Positions 33,744 to 41,945 of a stretch of 64,000 nt of DNA are shown here, piece after piece. The notes beneath the pieces were generated by a model. That model was not told the origin of the DNA, ran no database searches, and worked only from the letters and a program-made list of their open reading frames with translations. This DNA is from Thermaurantimonas sp046295455 (GTDB lineage: Bacteria; Bacteroidota; Bacteroidia; Flavobacteriales; Schleiferiaceae), in contig JBKBNI010000007.1 in the NCBI GenBank assembly GCA_046295455.1, positions 1 through 64,000 of the forward strand. Reading direction: 5' to 3'. Every line of letters begins with the position of its first letter. The first letter of the stretch is position 1. A program made the translations under genes and the position numbers.

Positions 33744-35642
33744 TTAAAGAGGTTTTTCAGCGATTCCGTTCGATAACTGGTCATTGATGGAACGCAAAAT
33801 CTCAAGGTCGCTTTTGAGCGTGTATTTTGAATAATATTCCATTGCCATTTTATATTTTTTTTCTTCTTTAAATTCAATGATATATTCATTTAAGTCAATC
33901 ATCGAATCCTGAATGTCTGAATATCCAATAAGAGATAACTTTCCGGACAGTATTTTTGCGATGATAGAAAATTTTAATCCAAATCTTTTGTATAGTGCAG
34001 GCAGATTTGATTTCAGGTAGAAAACATATAGTATTACGTCATTAATACGTTTTTGAAACGGAATTTTAACATACTTTAAATCTTCTGTTTTGTGTGATAA
34101 ATTCACAATCGTATTCGAACCTACACACGTAAGTTCAGAGGGAATTTTATACAAAACAATGGTCTTCCACATCCGAAGTGATTCTACACATTTTATAATA
34201 TATGAAAACGACAGGCAATCGCAGTCGAATATTAAATAATCCGGGCGGGATGACAATAGGGAAATACGAAATTTTGGGATAGATGTATCCAGGTCTTCTT
34301 TCGTGAAAAGAAACGTGGAAGCCAGCTGTAAATTTTCAAATCCGGACGGATGGTCCCTTCCTGTCACTATCCATGCTGAGCGTCCATACCTGGATACAGG
34401 CGGATAGATGAGTTTGAGCGCTCTTAGAACAGACCGAAACACTACCACCCAAACCATCGAGCTGACAACTCCTAATACCAATATGGCTCGGGAGAATCTC
34501 CATTGCTCCGGACTTAGACCGTATATGACGAAGATCAACAGAAAGCCAAGGCCAAGGCCGCGAAGTGAATGTATGAGTTTTTGATTTTTTTTGTAACCGC
34601 CGGAGGCATAAATGCTCAGCACCAATATGATTGAATACAAGGGTAAAATCCCATAGACATACTCCGGTGGATATTCTCCACCGGAAATGAATCTGTGGTT
34701 TTTCTCCCAATAGTCATGAATATACCAATATCCGCCGTAGATTGCCAGGAGTTCGATCACCGGAATTCCTGTGGTTTGAACAAGTCTTTTAACTACTGAA
34801 CCCAATGCAGTCACTGCAATCCCCAGGCTGATAAGTGTGTTATAAAAAAATGCATTTCCGCGGCCAAAATATTTAGCAGAAAAAATGGCCATTGCCTTGT
34901 AAAAAACATAGATATAATTCAATGACCCTTTACGAGTGCTCTCACCTTTAAAATGAATGATTGTGTCTTCGGCTATATAGTAGTTTTTAAAACCTCTAAG
35001 TGTGATCTGATGTGAAAAATCAATATCTTCTCCGTACATAAAATATTCTTCGGGCATGTATCCGATCGACTCAGCTACCTCCCTTCGAACCAGCAAAAAT
35101 GCACCTGCCAAAATATCTACGTATTGACTCTCATTCGGAGAGGTATATCCAAGGTAATATCTATTAAAAAAAGACGAATTAGGAAACATTCTATATATTC
35201 CTGATATTTTGAAAAAAGAAACCAGCGGAGTAGGCAGTCCCCGTTTGCTTTCTGGGAGGAATCGTCCTTGACCATCCACCATTTTTATACCAGCTCCTCC
35301 TATTTCTGGATGTGTGTGAAAGATTCTGAGGCAGGTTTCAAAAAGGGATTCAGGGACGATGGTATCCGGATTCAGCATTAGCAAAAAGCGCCCCCGGGCA
35401 CGTTTCAAGGCCTGATTATTTGCTCTTGAAAATCCGATATTTTCTGTATTTTTGATTAGATGGACTTCCGGAAAGTGCTTTTTGACCATTTCGGTCGAAT
35501 CATCTTTGGATGCATTGTCCACTACGTAAATCTCTACAGAAGAATTGCGCGCTGCCCGAAGGACAGACTGAAGGCAGAGCTTCAGGTAGGAGGATACATT
35601 GTACGAAACAATGACCACTGTAAAATCAGGAGTCATTTCCAT
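33744..35642 (-). CDS. GT2 glycosyltransferase fused to a vestigial polyprenyl phosphoglycosyltransferase
   Basis: A 632-residue inner-membrane protein. Residues 1-260 are a GT2 domain of the WbbL/rhamnosyltransferase kind: TVVIVSYNVSSYL, ENIGFSRANNQ, NPDTIV (91-96, DxD-like), and GEDIDFSHQ (204-212). From 265 to 410 come about five membrane helices laid out as in WcaJ/WbaP proteins, then a soluble Rossmann-like region. The last 109 residues keep only the edges of the phosphoglycosyltransferase domain: QKRINDVIL, SGKLSLIGYSD and YTLKSDLEILRSI. The central catalytic part (the KFRSM and DELPQ regions) is missing. The GT2 half is likely active; the other half probably only anchors it. Overlaps the upstream GT2 gene by 10 bases. 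Confidence 0.85.
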   Translation of the reverse strand: MEMTPDFTVVIVSYNVSSYLKLCLQSVLRAARNSSVEIYVVDNASKDDSTEMVKKHFPEVHLIKNTENIGFSRANNQALKRARGRFLLMLNPDTIVPESLFETCLRIFHTHPEIGGAGIKMVDGQGRFLPESKRGLPTPLVSFFKISGIYRMFPNSSFFNRYYLGYTSPNESQYVDILAGAFLLVRREVAESIGYMPEEYFMYGEDIDFSHQITLRGFKNYYIAEDTIIHFKGESTRKGSLNYIYVFYKAMAIFSAKYFGRGNAFFYNTLISLGIAVTALGSVVKRLVQTTGIPVIELLAIYGGYWYIHDYWEKNHRFISGGEYPPEYVYGILPLYSIILVLSIYASGGYKKNQKLIHSLRGLGLGFLLIFVIYGLSPEQWRFSRAILVLGVVSSMVWVVVFRSVLRALKLIYPPVSRYGRSAWIVTGRDHPSGFENLQLASTFLFTKEDLDTSIPKFRISLLSSRPDYLIFDCDCLSFSYIIKCVESLRMWKTIVLYKIPSELTCVGSNTIVNLSHKTEDLKYVKIPFQKRINDVILYVFYLKSNLPALYKRFGLKFSIIAKILSGKLSLIGYSDIQDSMIDLNEYIIEFKEEKKYKMAMEYYSKYTLKSDLEILRSINDQLSNGIAEKPL

Positions 35643-36544
35643 GCTCCGGGGGTTGTCATCTGAGGCTGGATGTAGCTCAGGTACATCAACCTGTAGAGAT
35701 CAAAAATCCACAAGGCAGGGTTAGATGTAGAGATGTATCGCTCCAACTCCTTTCCAAAAAGGGAATATAACAGCCTCAAAACGACGTGAAAACCGACAGT
35801 GCGCAACCTGGAAAAGGCTTTATACATCTGTACGTCCTCATCTATTTTTCCGGTTGAAATCATCCTTGAAAGATTTTCAAGCGCTTCTTTGGTTTTTTTG
35901 ACATACACTTCGTTGGAATCGATCTGACTGTGGCAAGCTGTATTGTCGATATGAAGGATCGGTACAAACATGTATTTGAGATCATATCCCATCAGTGTAT
36001 CTTCATGACCGTAACCGACAATTTCCTGATGTCGAGGCAGCTTGAGATATATCTCTTTGGAAATTAAAAAGTTAAATGTGATAAAAGAGTTGTAAGGCGC
36101 ACTGTTTCGGTCGGACGCTGCCTTGACTTCGCTTCGGAGACCATAGCGGTATCTCAATTTTTTCTTCTCGCTCAGCGGTAAGGTCGAACAATAATCGACA
36201 CCACCGCACACGACTACTCCCGGCTTTAAAACATTCAGATAATTTTTAATAAACGATCGATGGGTTATGACCGCATCCTCATCCAGAAAGAGCAAATATT
36301 CATACCGGGCTTTGGAGGCGAGATTGTCGCGGTTTTCTCTGCGCCCAAGATTGTGTGGGTTGATGGTGGCTATTACATTTCCCAGTGTACTCAGTTCGCG
36401 ATGTACAGATTCCATGCGAGATTCCGGGTCATCGTCGGCGATGAGAATTTCAAAAGAAATGTTAAGCTCAGAGCATTGGCTATGCAGTTCTTTTACAGTA
36501 TCTGACGGGTCAAAATTGTACGTCGGGAGCAGGATGGAAATCAT
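35633..36544 (-). CDS. GT2 family glycosyltransferase
   Basis: A 303-residue cytoplasmic or membrane-associated transferase. GT-A motifs: MISILLPTYNFDPSD at the start, FEILIADDDPESR, NLGRRENRDNLAS, LFLDEDAVIT (DxD) and GYGHEDTLMGYDL (ED motif). The open frame reaches 36658, but the ATG at 36544 begins the GT2 fold directly. The C-terminus is helical. Overlap of 10 bases with the fused GT2 gene shows they are co-translated, probably for the same surface polysaccharide. Sugar and acceptor are unknown. Confidence 0.87.
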   Translation of the reverse strand: MISILLPTYNFDPSDTVKELHSQCSELNISFEILIADDDPESRMESVHRELSTLGNVIATINPHNLGRRENRDNLASKARYEYLLFLDEDAVITHRSFIKNYLNVLKPGVVVCGGVDYCSTLPLSEKKKLRYRYGLRSEVKAASDRNSAPYNSFITFNFLISKEIYLKLPRHQEIVGYGHEDTLMGYDLKYMFVPILHIDNTACHSQIDSNEVYVKKTKEALENLSRMISTGKIDEDVQMYKAFSRLRTVGFHVVLRLLYSLFGKELERYISTSNPALWIFDLYRLMYLSYIQPQMTTPGAWK

Positions 36545-36821
36545 CGTCTGAATGTGACGGCGTAAAGATAAAACAGATACAGAATGGCTCAAAGGGCTGG
36601 AAATACACGTGCTTCGGGCATACTCTCGGGTGTCGGGAGATGTGCCAATTTCAAACACCTCTGCCGGGATTCCAGGTTTTCGGTATGGTCATGCGCTCTT
36701 GAAGAGAAATTATTTGATGTCAGAATGATGTATCCATAAGCTGTATATAAAATAGTCTGATGCAGGAAGTATCTGTCATACACAAAGGAATACACAATCT
36801 CCGGCCCGCATGCCCAAAGGG

Positions 36822-39179
36822 TTAAAAAATGTATTTAACAGACAGGATGATGTTTCGACCGATGTCGTCAGAGAAGTACTTCCAACGGTTTAAAAAATCG
36901 CGGTATGCACGATTGAGCAGGTTTTCTGCTGCGATGGAGACCTGAAAAAGGTTTTTATTCGCCGGAATTCGGAATGATACAGATGAATTGACCAACGCAT
37001 AGCCGGGAGGTGGAGGCATAAAATCCTGCCCAGGCAGTAGCCTCTTCTGGCGTCCTACCAACAGTGCTGATAACTTCCACTCAGGTTTTTTTACAGCTTT
37101 AAAATCAGGAAGTGCTACATTCATCCCGAATTCTGCCCGATTTGCGGGCATCCAGGCAAGTGGAATTGCCTCACTCAGATTTTGCGCGTACAAAAAAGAA
37201 TTTTTAAACTCCAGTGTCAGATTATCCGATGCGGCTATGTCTATCATTCCATCTATACCAGTCAGCAAGGCCAAGCGGTATTGATTGTATTTAAAAACCG
37301 GAAATGCACCCCGAATAGTGGTGCGAAGTTCTCCGGTGGGCTCAAGATTGATAAAGTTTTGAAACAGATAAGCATACGCATCGGCGCGCAACGTGACGCG
37401 ATGATAGTGAATGAGTGTGTTTAAATGGTTTTGAAAACCAAATTCTGTTTTCAGATCGGGATTGCCCTCTTCGATGCCTGCAACGCCCTGATGCAGGCCA
37501 AAGCTGTACAATTCATTCACTTCGGGGGCTCTCATGGTCACTTGTCCCTCCCATATAATCAATGCGCGACTCGATTGAGCTATGGGGTAGACTGCGTTGG
37601 TCGTGGCTGAATGAAAAATTTTGTAATCCTCGAGTACTACCAGAGGGATACTTCTTACGATGGGGAAAGCCTGGAGAATGGTCAATTCATACCTTCCGCC
37701 ATAAGATGTTTTGCGTCCGGCTATTTTCATTGTGTTGGAATGAAAAAGGGCAACGCGGTGACTCAAAAAGTCGGGAATCAAGGGCAGAATTCCGGTTTCG
37801 GGATTGTTTGTATTGTCAGTAAGCCTGAATATGATACCGGTTTTTTGATCTTTTTTTTGGTAAACGGCATCGGCAAAGAAATCCCATTGTACCAAACTAA
37901 GTGCCGGACGATCGTTTTCGCCACTTCTTCTGAAATCAAATTCGTTGCGATCATTGTACTGAAATCCAATTCGAAGGTTAAGATGAGAGACCTGCGACAT
38001 CTTTATTCTGGTCAGATTGCTTACTGTGTGGTGGGCCACCTCTTGTCTTGGTAAGTCGAGGGCATATGAAAATCGATCCTCCGTGAAAAAGGGTTTGTCT
38101 TTTTGCATGGCTTCCATCAAGTCAGATACATTACCTACGTGAGCGCCTCTCAGGATGCCGATCGATGTCTGAAAGTAATTGTAATTAAGACTGTTGGATA
38201 TTTTGTCTGTAAGGTTGCGTTTCCAAAGAATGCCAGCCGAAAATTCACGGACTCCGGTATTTCGGAGATAGTAGTCAGGAGCCCGGAGGTCACCGGCCAA
38301 TTTATAAGCGACATCTGCCCTCAAGCCGCCTTCGTTTTGATCACCTTTTTCTAATTTAAGATGATTCCATAATCCCCTTCCATTTGAAAAGTAGCCTGAG
38401 TGGAACGAACCGTGCAGGTGATTGTCCGTAAAAGATGATTTCTTATCGGCTAAGATTGCACCGCCCATATGGCCTGCGGGATACTCGACGGCAGCAATGC
38501 CCCTAACGACAGATGTGCTGTCGTATATAAAGGAGCTTATTTCAGGGGCATGATCATTACCCCACTGCTGGCCGGCCTGAGGCATTCCGTGATTCAACAC
38601 AGCGAGCCTTTGTGAATTCATACCCCTGATAAGCGGTTTGGCGATCTGGCCACCAGTTTTGAGAATGGTAACTCCCGGAATGGCCGTCAGTATTTCCGAC
38701 AGGGGTTTATACTGTTGTTGTTCGAAGACAGAAGGGTTCACCTGCCGGAGGGAAAGGTCTTCCGGCCTGACCCTGTGATCGGTGATTTGAACTTCCGGGA
38801 GAACGATATTCGAATGGTACAGATACAGGATCAAGGTCGTATCTTTTGAAAGCCGAAAAAATCCTTTTTCGGGAGTGCATTTAGCATGCAACAATGTATA
38901 GTGATACTCCCCGGCGCACAACTTCGATATGCCAATTCTTCCATTGGGATCGCTCTGTGCCGAATAGATGTCCCTTCTATTACCCGTCAAGGTGATGGAT
39001 GCATCTCGGATGGGTTTTCCCGTAGAAGCATCTACGATCTGAAAGACAACAGACAGTTGGCAATTGGTCTGTCCTGCCAGCCAAAGTGTCCAGAGGCAGC
39101 AGAGAAATAAACTATGAAAAAATTTCAAGTTCAAAAGTCGATTCAATATCCGTAGAGCCTCCCGCATTGGTGATATCAC
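36822..39179 (-). CDS. TonB-dependent receptor, ZnuD-like
   Basis: An outer-membrane receptor of up to 785 residues: N-terminal carboxypeptidase-like domain (about 45-125), plug with GGQIAKPLIRGMNSQRLAVL (partial) and QAGQQWGNDHAPEI, then the barrel. IGILRGAHVGNVSDLMEAM recalls ZnuD-like zinc receptors of Bacteroidota. Start choice is uncertain: the ATGs at 39179 and 39167 overlap the upstream lipoprotein gene by about 60 bases, while a TTG at 39128 would start directly at the signal peptide (KFFHSLFLCCLWTLWLAG). Co-translation with the lipoprotein gene is clear. Zinc or another metal is an inference. Confidence 0.88.
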   Translation of the reverse strand: MISPMREALRILNRLLNLKFFHSLFLCCLWTLWLAGQTNCQLSVVFQIVDASTGKPIRDASITLTGNRRDIYSAQSDPNGRIGISKLCAGEYHYTLLHAKCTPEKGFFRLSKDTTLILYLYHSNIVLPEVQITDHRVRPEDLSLRQVNPSVFEQQQYKPLSEILTAIPGVTILKTGGQIAKPLIRGMNSQRLAVLNHGMPQAGQQWGNDHAPEISSFIYDSTSVVRGIAAVEYPAGHMGGAILADKKSSFTDNHLHGSFHSGYFSNGRGLWNHLKLEKGDQNEGGLRADVAYKLAGDLRAPDYYLRNTGVREFSAGILWKRNLTDKISNSLNYNYFQTSIGILRGAHVGNVSDLMEAMQKDKPFFTEDRFSYALDLPRQEVAHHTVSNLTRIKMSQVSHLNLRIGFQYNDRNEFDFRRSGENDRPALSLVQWDFFADAVYQKKDQKTGIIFRLTDNTNNPETGILPLIPDFLSHRVALFHSNTMKIAGRKTSYGGRYELTILQAFPIVRSIPLVVLEDYKIFHSATTNAVYPIAQSSRALIIWEGQVTMRAPEVNELYSFGLHQGVAGIEEGNPDLKTEFGFQNHLNTLIHYHRVTLRADAYAYLFQNFINLEPTGELRTTIRGAFPVFKYNQYRLALLTGIDGMIDIAASDNLTLEFKNSFLYAQNLSEAIPLAWMPANRAEFGMNVALPDFKAVKKPEWKLSALLVGRQKRLLPGQDFMPPPPGYALVNSSVSFRIPANKNLFQVSIAAENLLNRAYRDFLNRWKYFSDDIGRNIILSVKYIF

Positions 39180-39681
39180 CCTGACTTACGTTTGGAGCTG
39201 TTTTATTAGGATAATGTCTTAAAATAATTTTAAGCGTTCCGGAGGAAGGATTTCCCGTGAGCATATCTATTTTAAGACCCAGGGGAAGACCATCCGCGTC
39301 AAAGTCCTTGTATGTGATCTGGATATCCAATCCATCTATTAAGAAGAAGAACTGATGATCCTTTGCGGTGGCAATAATATCCTTATTTACATCGCCTGGC
39401 GGATTTTGTGTTTCATCTAGCAGTGTGATGCTTCCATTGTATAATTGTCCTGCTCTCAATGTACCCGTCTGAGTAATCTGAGGTGGTATTCCACCCATCC
39501 CATCGATATCAAAAAAGCGCAAAACAACGGAATCCGATGCGTTTTCACTGTTTATTAAGGTGAGAATTAATGTGGTGATCAATTCATTTTCTTTTGGGAC
39601 CTCTGGCTTTTCCTTTTTACAACCAATTGAAAATAAAATAATTATAATGGCCAAGGGCGTAAATGGGAAAGATTTTTTCAT
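39112..39681 (-). CDS. Small lipoprotein paired with a TonB receptor
   Basis: A 189-residue predicted lipoprotein: signal MKKSFPFTPLAIIIILFSIG followed by the lipid cysteine (GCKKEKPEVP). Repeated beta-strand pattern with NELITTLILTLIN, LRFFDIDGMGG and HQFFFLIDG. This matches a family seen beside TonB receptors in Bacteroidota, often annotated as type 1 periplasmic binding fold protein, though that name is not supported by visible motifs. It probably sits at the outer membrane and assists the receptor. The open frame extends to 39750, but the promoter lies over that stretch, so the ATG at 39681 is used. Confidence 0.8.
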   Translation of the reverse strand: MKKSFPFTPLAIIIILFSIGCKKEKPEVPKENELITTLILTLINSENASDSVVLRFFDIDGMGGIPPQITQTGTLRAGQLYNGSITLLDETQNPPGDVNKDIIATAKDHQFFFLIDGLDIQITYKDFDADGLPLGLKIDMLTGNPSSGTLKIILRHYPNKTAPNVSQGDITNAGGSTDIESTFELEIFS

Positions 39682-39697
39682 AAATGCAACTTTGTTG

Positions 39698-39729
39698 CAA
39701 AGATATAGTTTTAAATCAGACTGCGACAA
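39698..39729 (-). promoter_or_regulatory. Promoter of the lipoprotein/TonB receptor pair
   Basis: On the minus strand ATTG, 21 bases, TATCTTTG: a full Bacteroidota promoter. Transcription would begin near 39691, ten bases before the ATG. An inverted repeat (TGCAACAAAGTTGCA, plus-strand view 39686-39700) overlaps the -7 box and could bind a regulator. Confidence 0.7.
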
Positions 39730-39738
39730 TGGAGATTC

Positions 39739-39772
39739 TTGTCGGATCAATCGGAAAAAAATAATACATTTG
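39739..39772 (+). promoter_or_regulatory. Promoter of rpsA
   Basis: TTG at 39739-39741 and TACATTTG at 39765-39772, spacing 23, slightly long for the consensus. Transcription would begin near 39778, in a GCCC/GGGC hairpin (39775-39786), giving a leader of about 115 bases. Confidence 0.6.
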
Positions 39773-39817
39773 CAGCCCTTTCGGGCGGCCTTGAAAAACT
39801 CAGAAAGGATTGTGAAA

Positions 39818-39877
39818 ATGAAAAGTTTAACTTCTTCATTTTTTAAATGCTGCCTAAGAGTTTTTTTTAAAAAGTGA
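39818..39877 (+). CDS. Possible 19-codon leader peptide upstream of rpsA
   Basis: An ATG followed by 18 more codons and TGA lies within the rpsA leader, ending 16 bases before the rpsA start. The peptide is basic and hydrophobic (MKSLTSSFFKCCLRVFFKK). There is no direct evidence of translation. It could couple translation to rpsA control, or be chance. Confidence 0.3.
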   Translation: MKSLTSSFFKCCLRVFFKK

Positions 39878-39893
39878 ATACAAATACATCTTC

Positions 39894-41819
39894 ATGAACG
39901 AAGAAAACAAAACCAACCAGGAAAATCCTGAAATGCACACACAGCCCCAGGAACCACAAGAAGCAGAATCAGGCTCTGCAGAACCAGTAGCCAAAGCTGA
40001 GCAATCTGCACCGGCAGCCGAAACAACTGAAGAAACACCAGCTGAACATCAGGAGGCAGTGCCGGTCTCCGAAGAGTTTGATTGGGATGAATTTGAAACC
40101 GGTCTAAAAAAATTCAGCAAAGAGAAGAAAGCCGAAATCACCTCTCTCTACGAAGGAACCATCGGAAAGATTGAAGAGCAAGAAGTCGTCATCGGAAAGA
40201 TTGTTGCCAAGACAGATCGCGAGGTCATTGTAGACATTGGCGGAAAATCAGAAGGAGTCATATCACTGAATGAGTTTCGATACAACCCTGGCCTCAAAGT
40301 AGGAGACGAGGTCGAAGTGATGATTGACCGCCGTGAGGACAAACATGGCCAGCTGGTTCTTTCACACAGAAAAGCTAGAGCGGTGAAAGCCTGGGATCGC
40401 GTCAATGAAGCCTACAACAACGACGAAGTGGTACAGGGCTTCATCAAATGCAAAACCCGCGGAGGTATGATCGTTGATATATTTGGAATTGAAGCATTTC
40501 TGCCTGGTTCACAGATTGATGTTCGCCCAATCAAAGATTATGATATTTATGTGGAAAAAACCATGGATTTTAAAATCGTGAAAATCAATCACGAATTTAA
40601 AAATGTGGTGGTTTCTCACAAAGCCCTCATTGAGGCAGACCTCGAAGAACAAAAACGAGAAATTATTTCTAAACTCGAAAAAGGCCAGGTGCTCGAAGGC
40701 GTGGTCAAAAACATCACATCCTACGGTGTTTTTATCGATCTTGGAGGCATAGATGGCCTTATTCACATCACCGACCTGAGTTGGAGCCGAATCAACCATC
40801 CCAGTGAGGTGGTCGAAATGGATCAAAAACTCAATGTGGTCATTCTCGACTTTGACGAAGCCAAAACCCGTATCCAGCTTGGGCTTAAGCAGCTGACACC
40901 ACATCCGTGGGATTCCCTTGATCCCAATCTCAAGCCCGGCGATAAGATAAAAGGTAAAGTAGTAGTGCTTGCTGACTATGGTGCTTTCATCGAAGTCATT
41001 CCGGGAGTAGAGGGGCTGATTCACGTCAGCGAAATGAGCTGGAGCAATCACCTGCGCAGTGCTCAGGATTTTGTAAAAATCGGTGATGAGGTCGAGGCGG
41101 TAATACTTTCGCTCGACCGCGAGGAGCGTAAAATGTCCCTTGGAATGAAACAACTCACCCCAGATCCTTGGGCAGATATTGAAACCAAATATCCCGTAGG
41201 CTCAGTTCACGATGGGCAAGTGCGCAACTTCACCAATTTCGGTGTGTTTGTAGAGCTCGAAGAGGGTATTGACGGACTGATTCACATCTCAGATTTAAGC
41301 TGGACACGCAAAGTCAAACACCCATCAGATTTTACGCACATTGGTGCAAAATTGAAAGTCATGGTACTCGAAATCGACAAAGAAAACCGGAGGCTAAGCC
41401 TGGGGCACAAGCAAGTGACCGAAAACCCCTGGGATGTATATGAAACCCTTCTCGAAGAAGGAAGTGTCCTTAGTGCTAAAATTGTAGAGTTGGTCGATGG
41501 AGGTGCCAATGCCTTAATCGAAAATATCGGACTGGAAGCGTTTGTACCAAAACGTCACATGTCAAAATCGGATGGCAGTCAGCTAAAGGTAGATGAGGTG
41601 GCCGATTTTAAGGTTATTGAATTTAGCAAGGAAAATCGCAGAATATTGCTCTCGCATACTGATATAGTCAAAGCTGCCGAAGCTGAAGCAGCCGAAAAAG
41701 CTGCCAAAAGCACAAAAGATGCCGTAAAACGCATCCAGAATAAAGTAGAAAAAACAACTTTGGGAGATATTGAAGCACTCTCTCAGCTCAAAGCTGACCT
41801 TGAAAAACAAGACAAGTAA
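39894..41819 (+). CDS. rpsA: 30S ribosomal protein S1
   Basis: A 641-residue RNA-binding ribosomal protein that helps mRNA bind the 30S subunit. An acidic, Glu/Pro/Ala-rich N-terminal extension (1-75) is followed by about six S1 (OB-fold) repeats, shown by VGDEVEVMIDRRED, GVFIDLGGIDGLIHITDLSW, GAFIEVIPGVEGLIHVSEMSW and GVFVELEEGIDGLIHISDLSW (each cut to its core GxxGLIHxSxxSW). A Lys/Glu-rich C-terminal tail follows. S1 is especially relevant here because no clear Shine-Dalgarno sequences are seen in the window. A strong terminator follows. Confidence 0.97.
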   Translation: MNEENKTNQENPEMHTQPQEPQEAESGSAEPVAKAEQSAPAAETTEETPAEHQEAVPVSEEFDWDEFETGLKKFSKEKKAEITSLYEGTIGKIEEQEVVIGKIVAKTDREVIVDIGGKSEGVISLNEFRYNPGLKVGDEVEVMIDRREDKHGQLVLSHRKARAVKAWDRVNEAYNNDEVVQGFIKCKTRGGMIVDIFGIEAFLPGSQIDVRPIKDYDIYVEKTMDFKIVKINHEFKNVVVSHKALIEADLEEQKREIISKLEKGQVLEGVVKNITSYGVFIDLGGIDGLIHITDLSWSRINHPSEVVEMDQKLNVVILDFDEAKTRIQLGLKQLTPHPWDSLDPNLKPGDKIKGKVVVLADYGAFIEVIPGVEGLIHVSEMSWSNHLRSAQDFVKIGDEVEAVILSLDREERKMSLGMKQLTPDPWADIETKYPVGSVHDGQVRNFTNFGVFVELEEGIDGLIHISDLSWTRKVKHPSDFTHIGAKLKVMVLEIDKENRRLSLGHKQVTENPWDVYETLLEEGSVLSAKIVELVDGGANALIENIGLEAFVPKRHMSKSDGSQLKVDEVADFKVIEFSKENRRILLSHTDIVKAAEAEAAEKAAKSTKDAVKRIQNKVEKTTLGDIEALSQLKADLEKQDK

Positions 41820-41848
41820 GCTAATTTCACATCAAGGATTGATATAAG

Positions 41849-41878
41849 CTGCCTCCTCCGGGAGGCAGTTTTTTTTTT
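41849..41878 (+). terminator. rpsA intrinsic terminator
   Basis: Stem CTGCCTCC / GGAGGCAG with a short loop (TCCG region), followed by ten T. It sits 29 bases after the rpsA stop. Confidence 0.92.
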
Positions 41879-41945
41879 CGGCAACCAGAGCCTTTACAGG
41901 AATTTTTGGTGAAGGTTAACATTTTTTTAATCCTGTCCAATAAGT

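Noticed and set aside
36589..36795. 68-codon minus-strand frame between the TonB receptor and the GT2 gene
   Set aside because: No family resemblance and no promoter; it lies in a 277-base gap and looks like chance.
40509..41153. 214-codon minus-strand frame opposite rpsA
   Set aside because: Shadow of the S1 repeats; its Phe/His-rich text is the reverse of Glu/Lys-rich coding.
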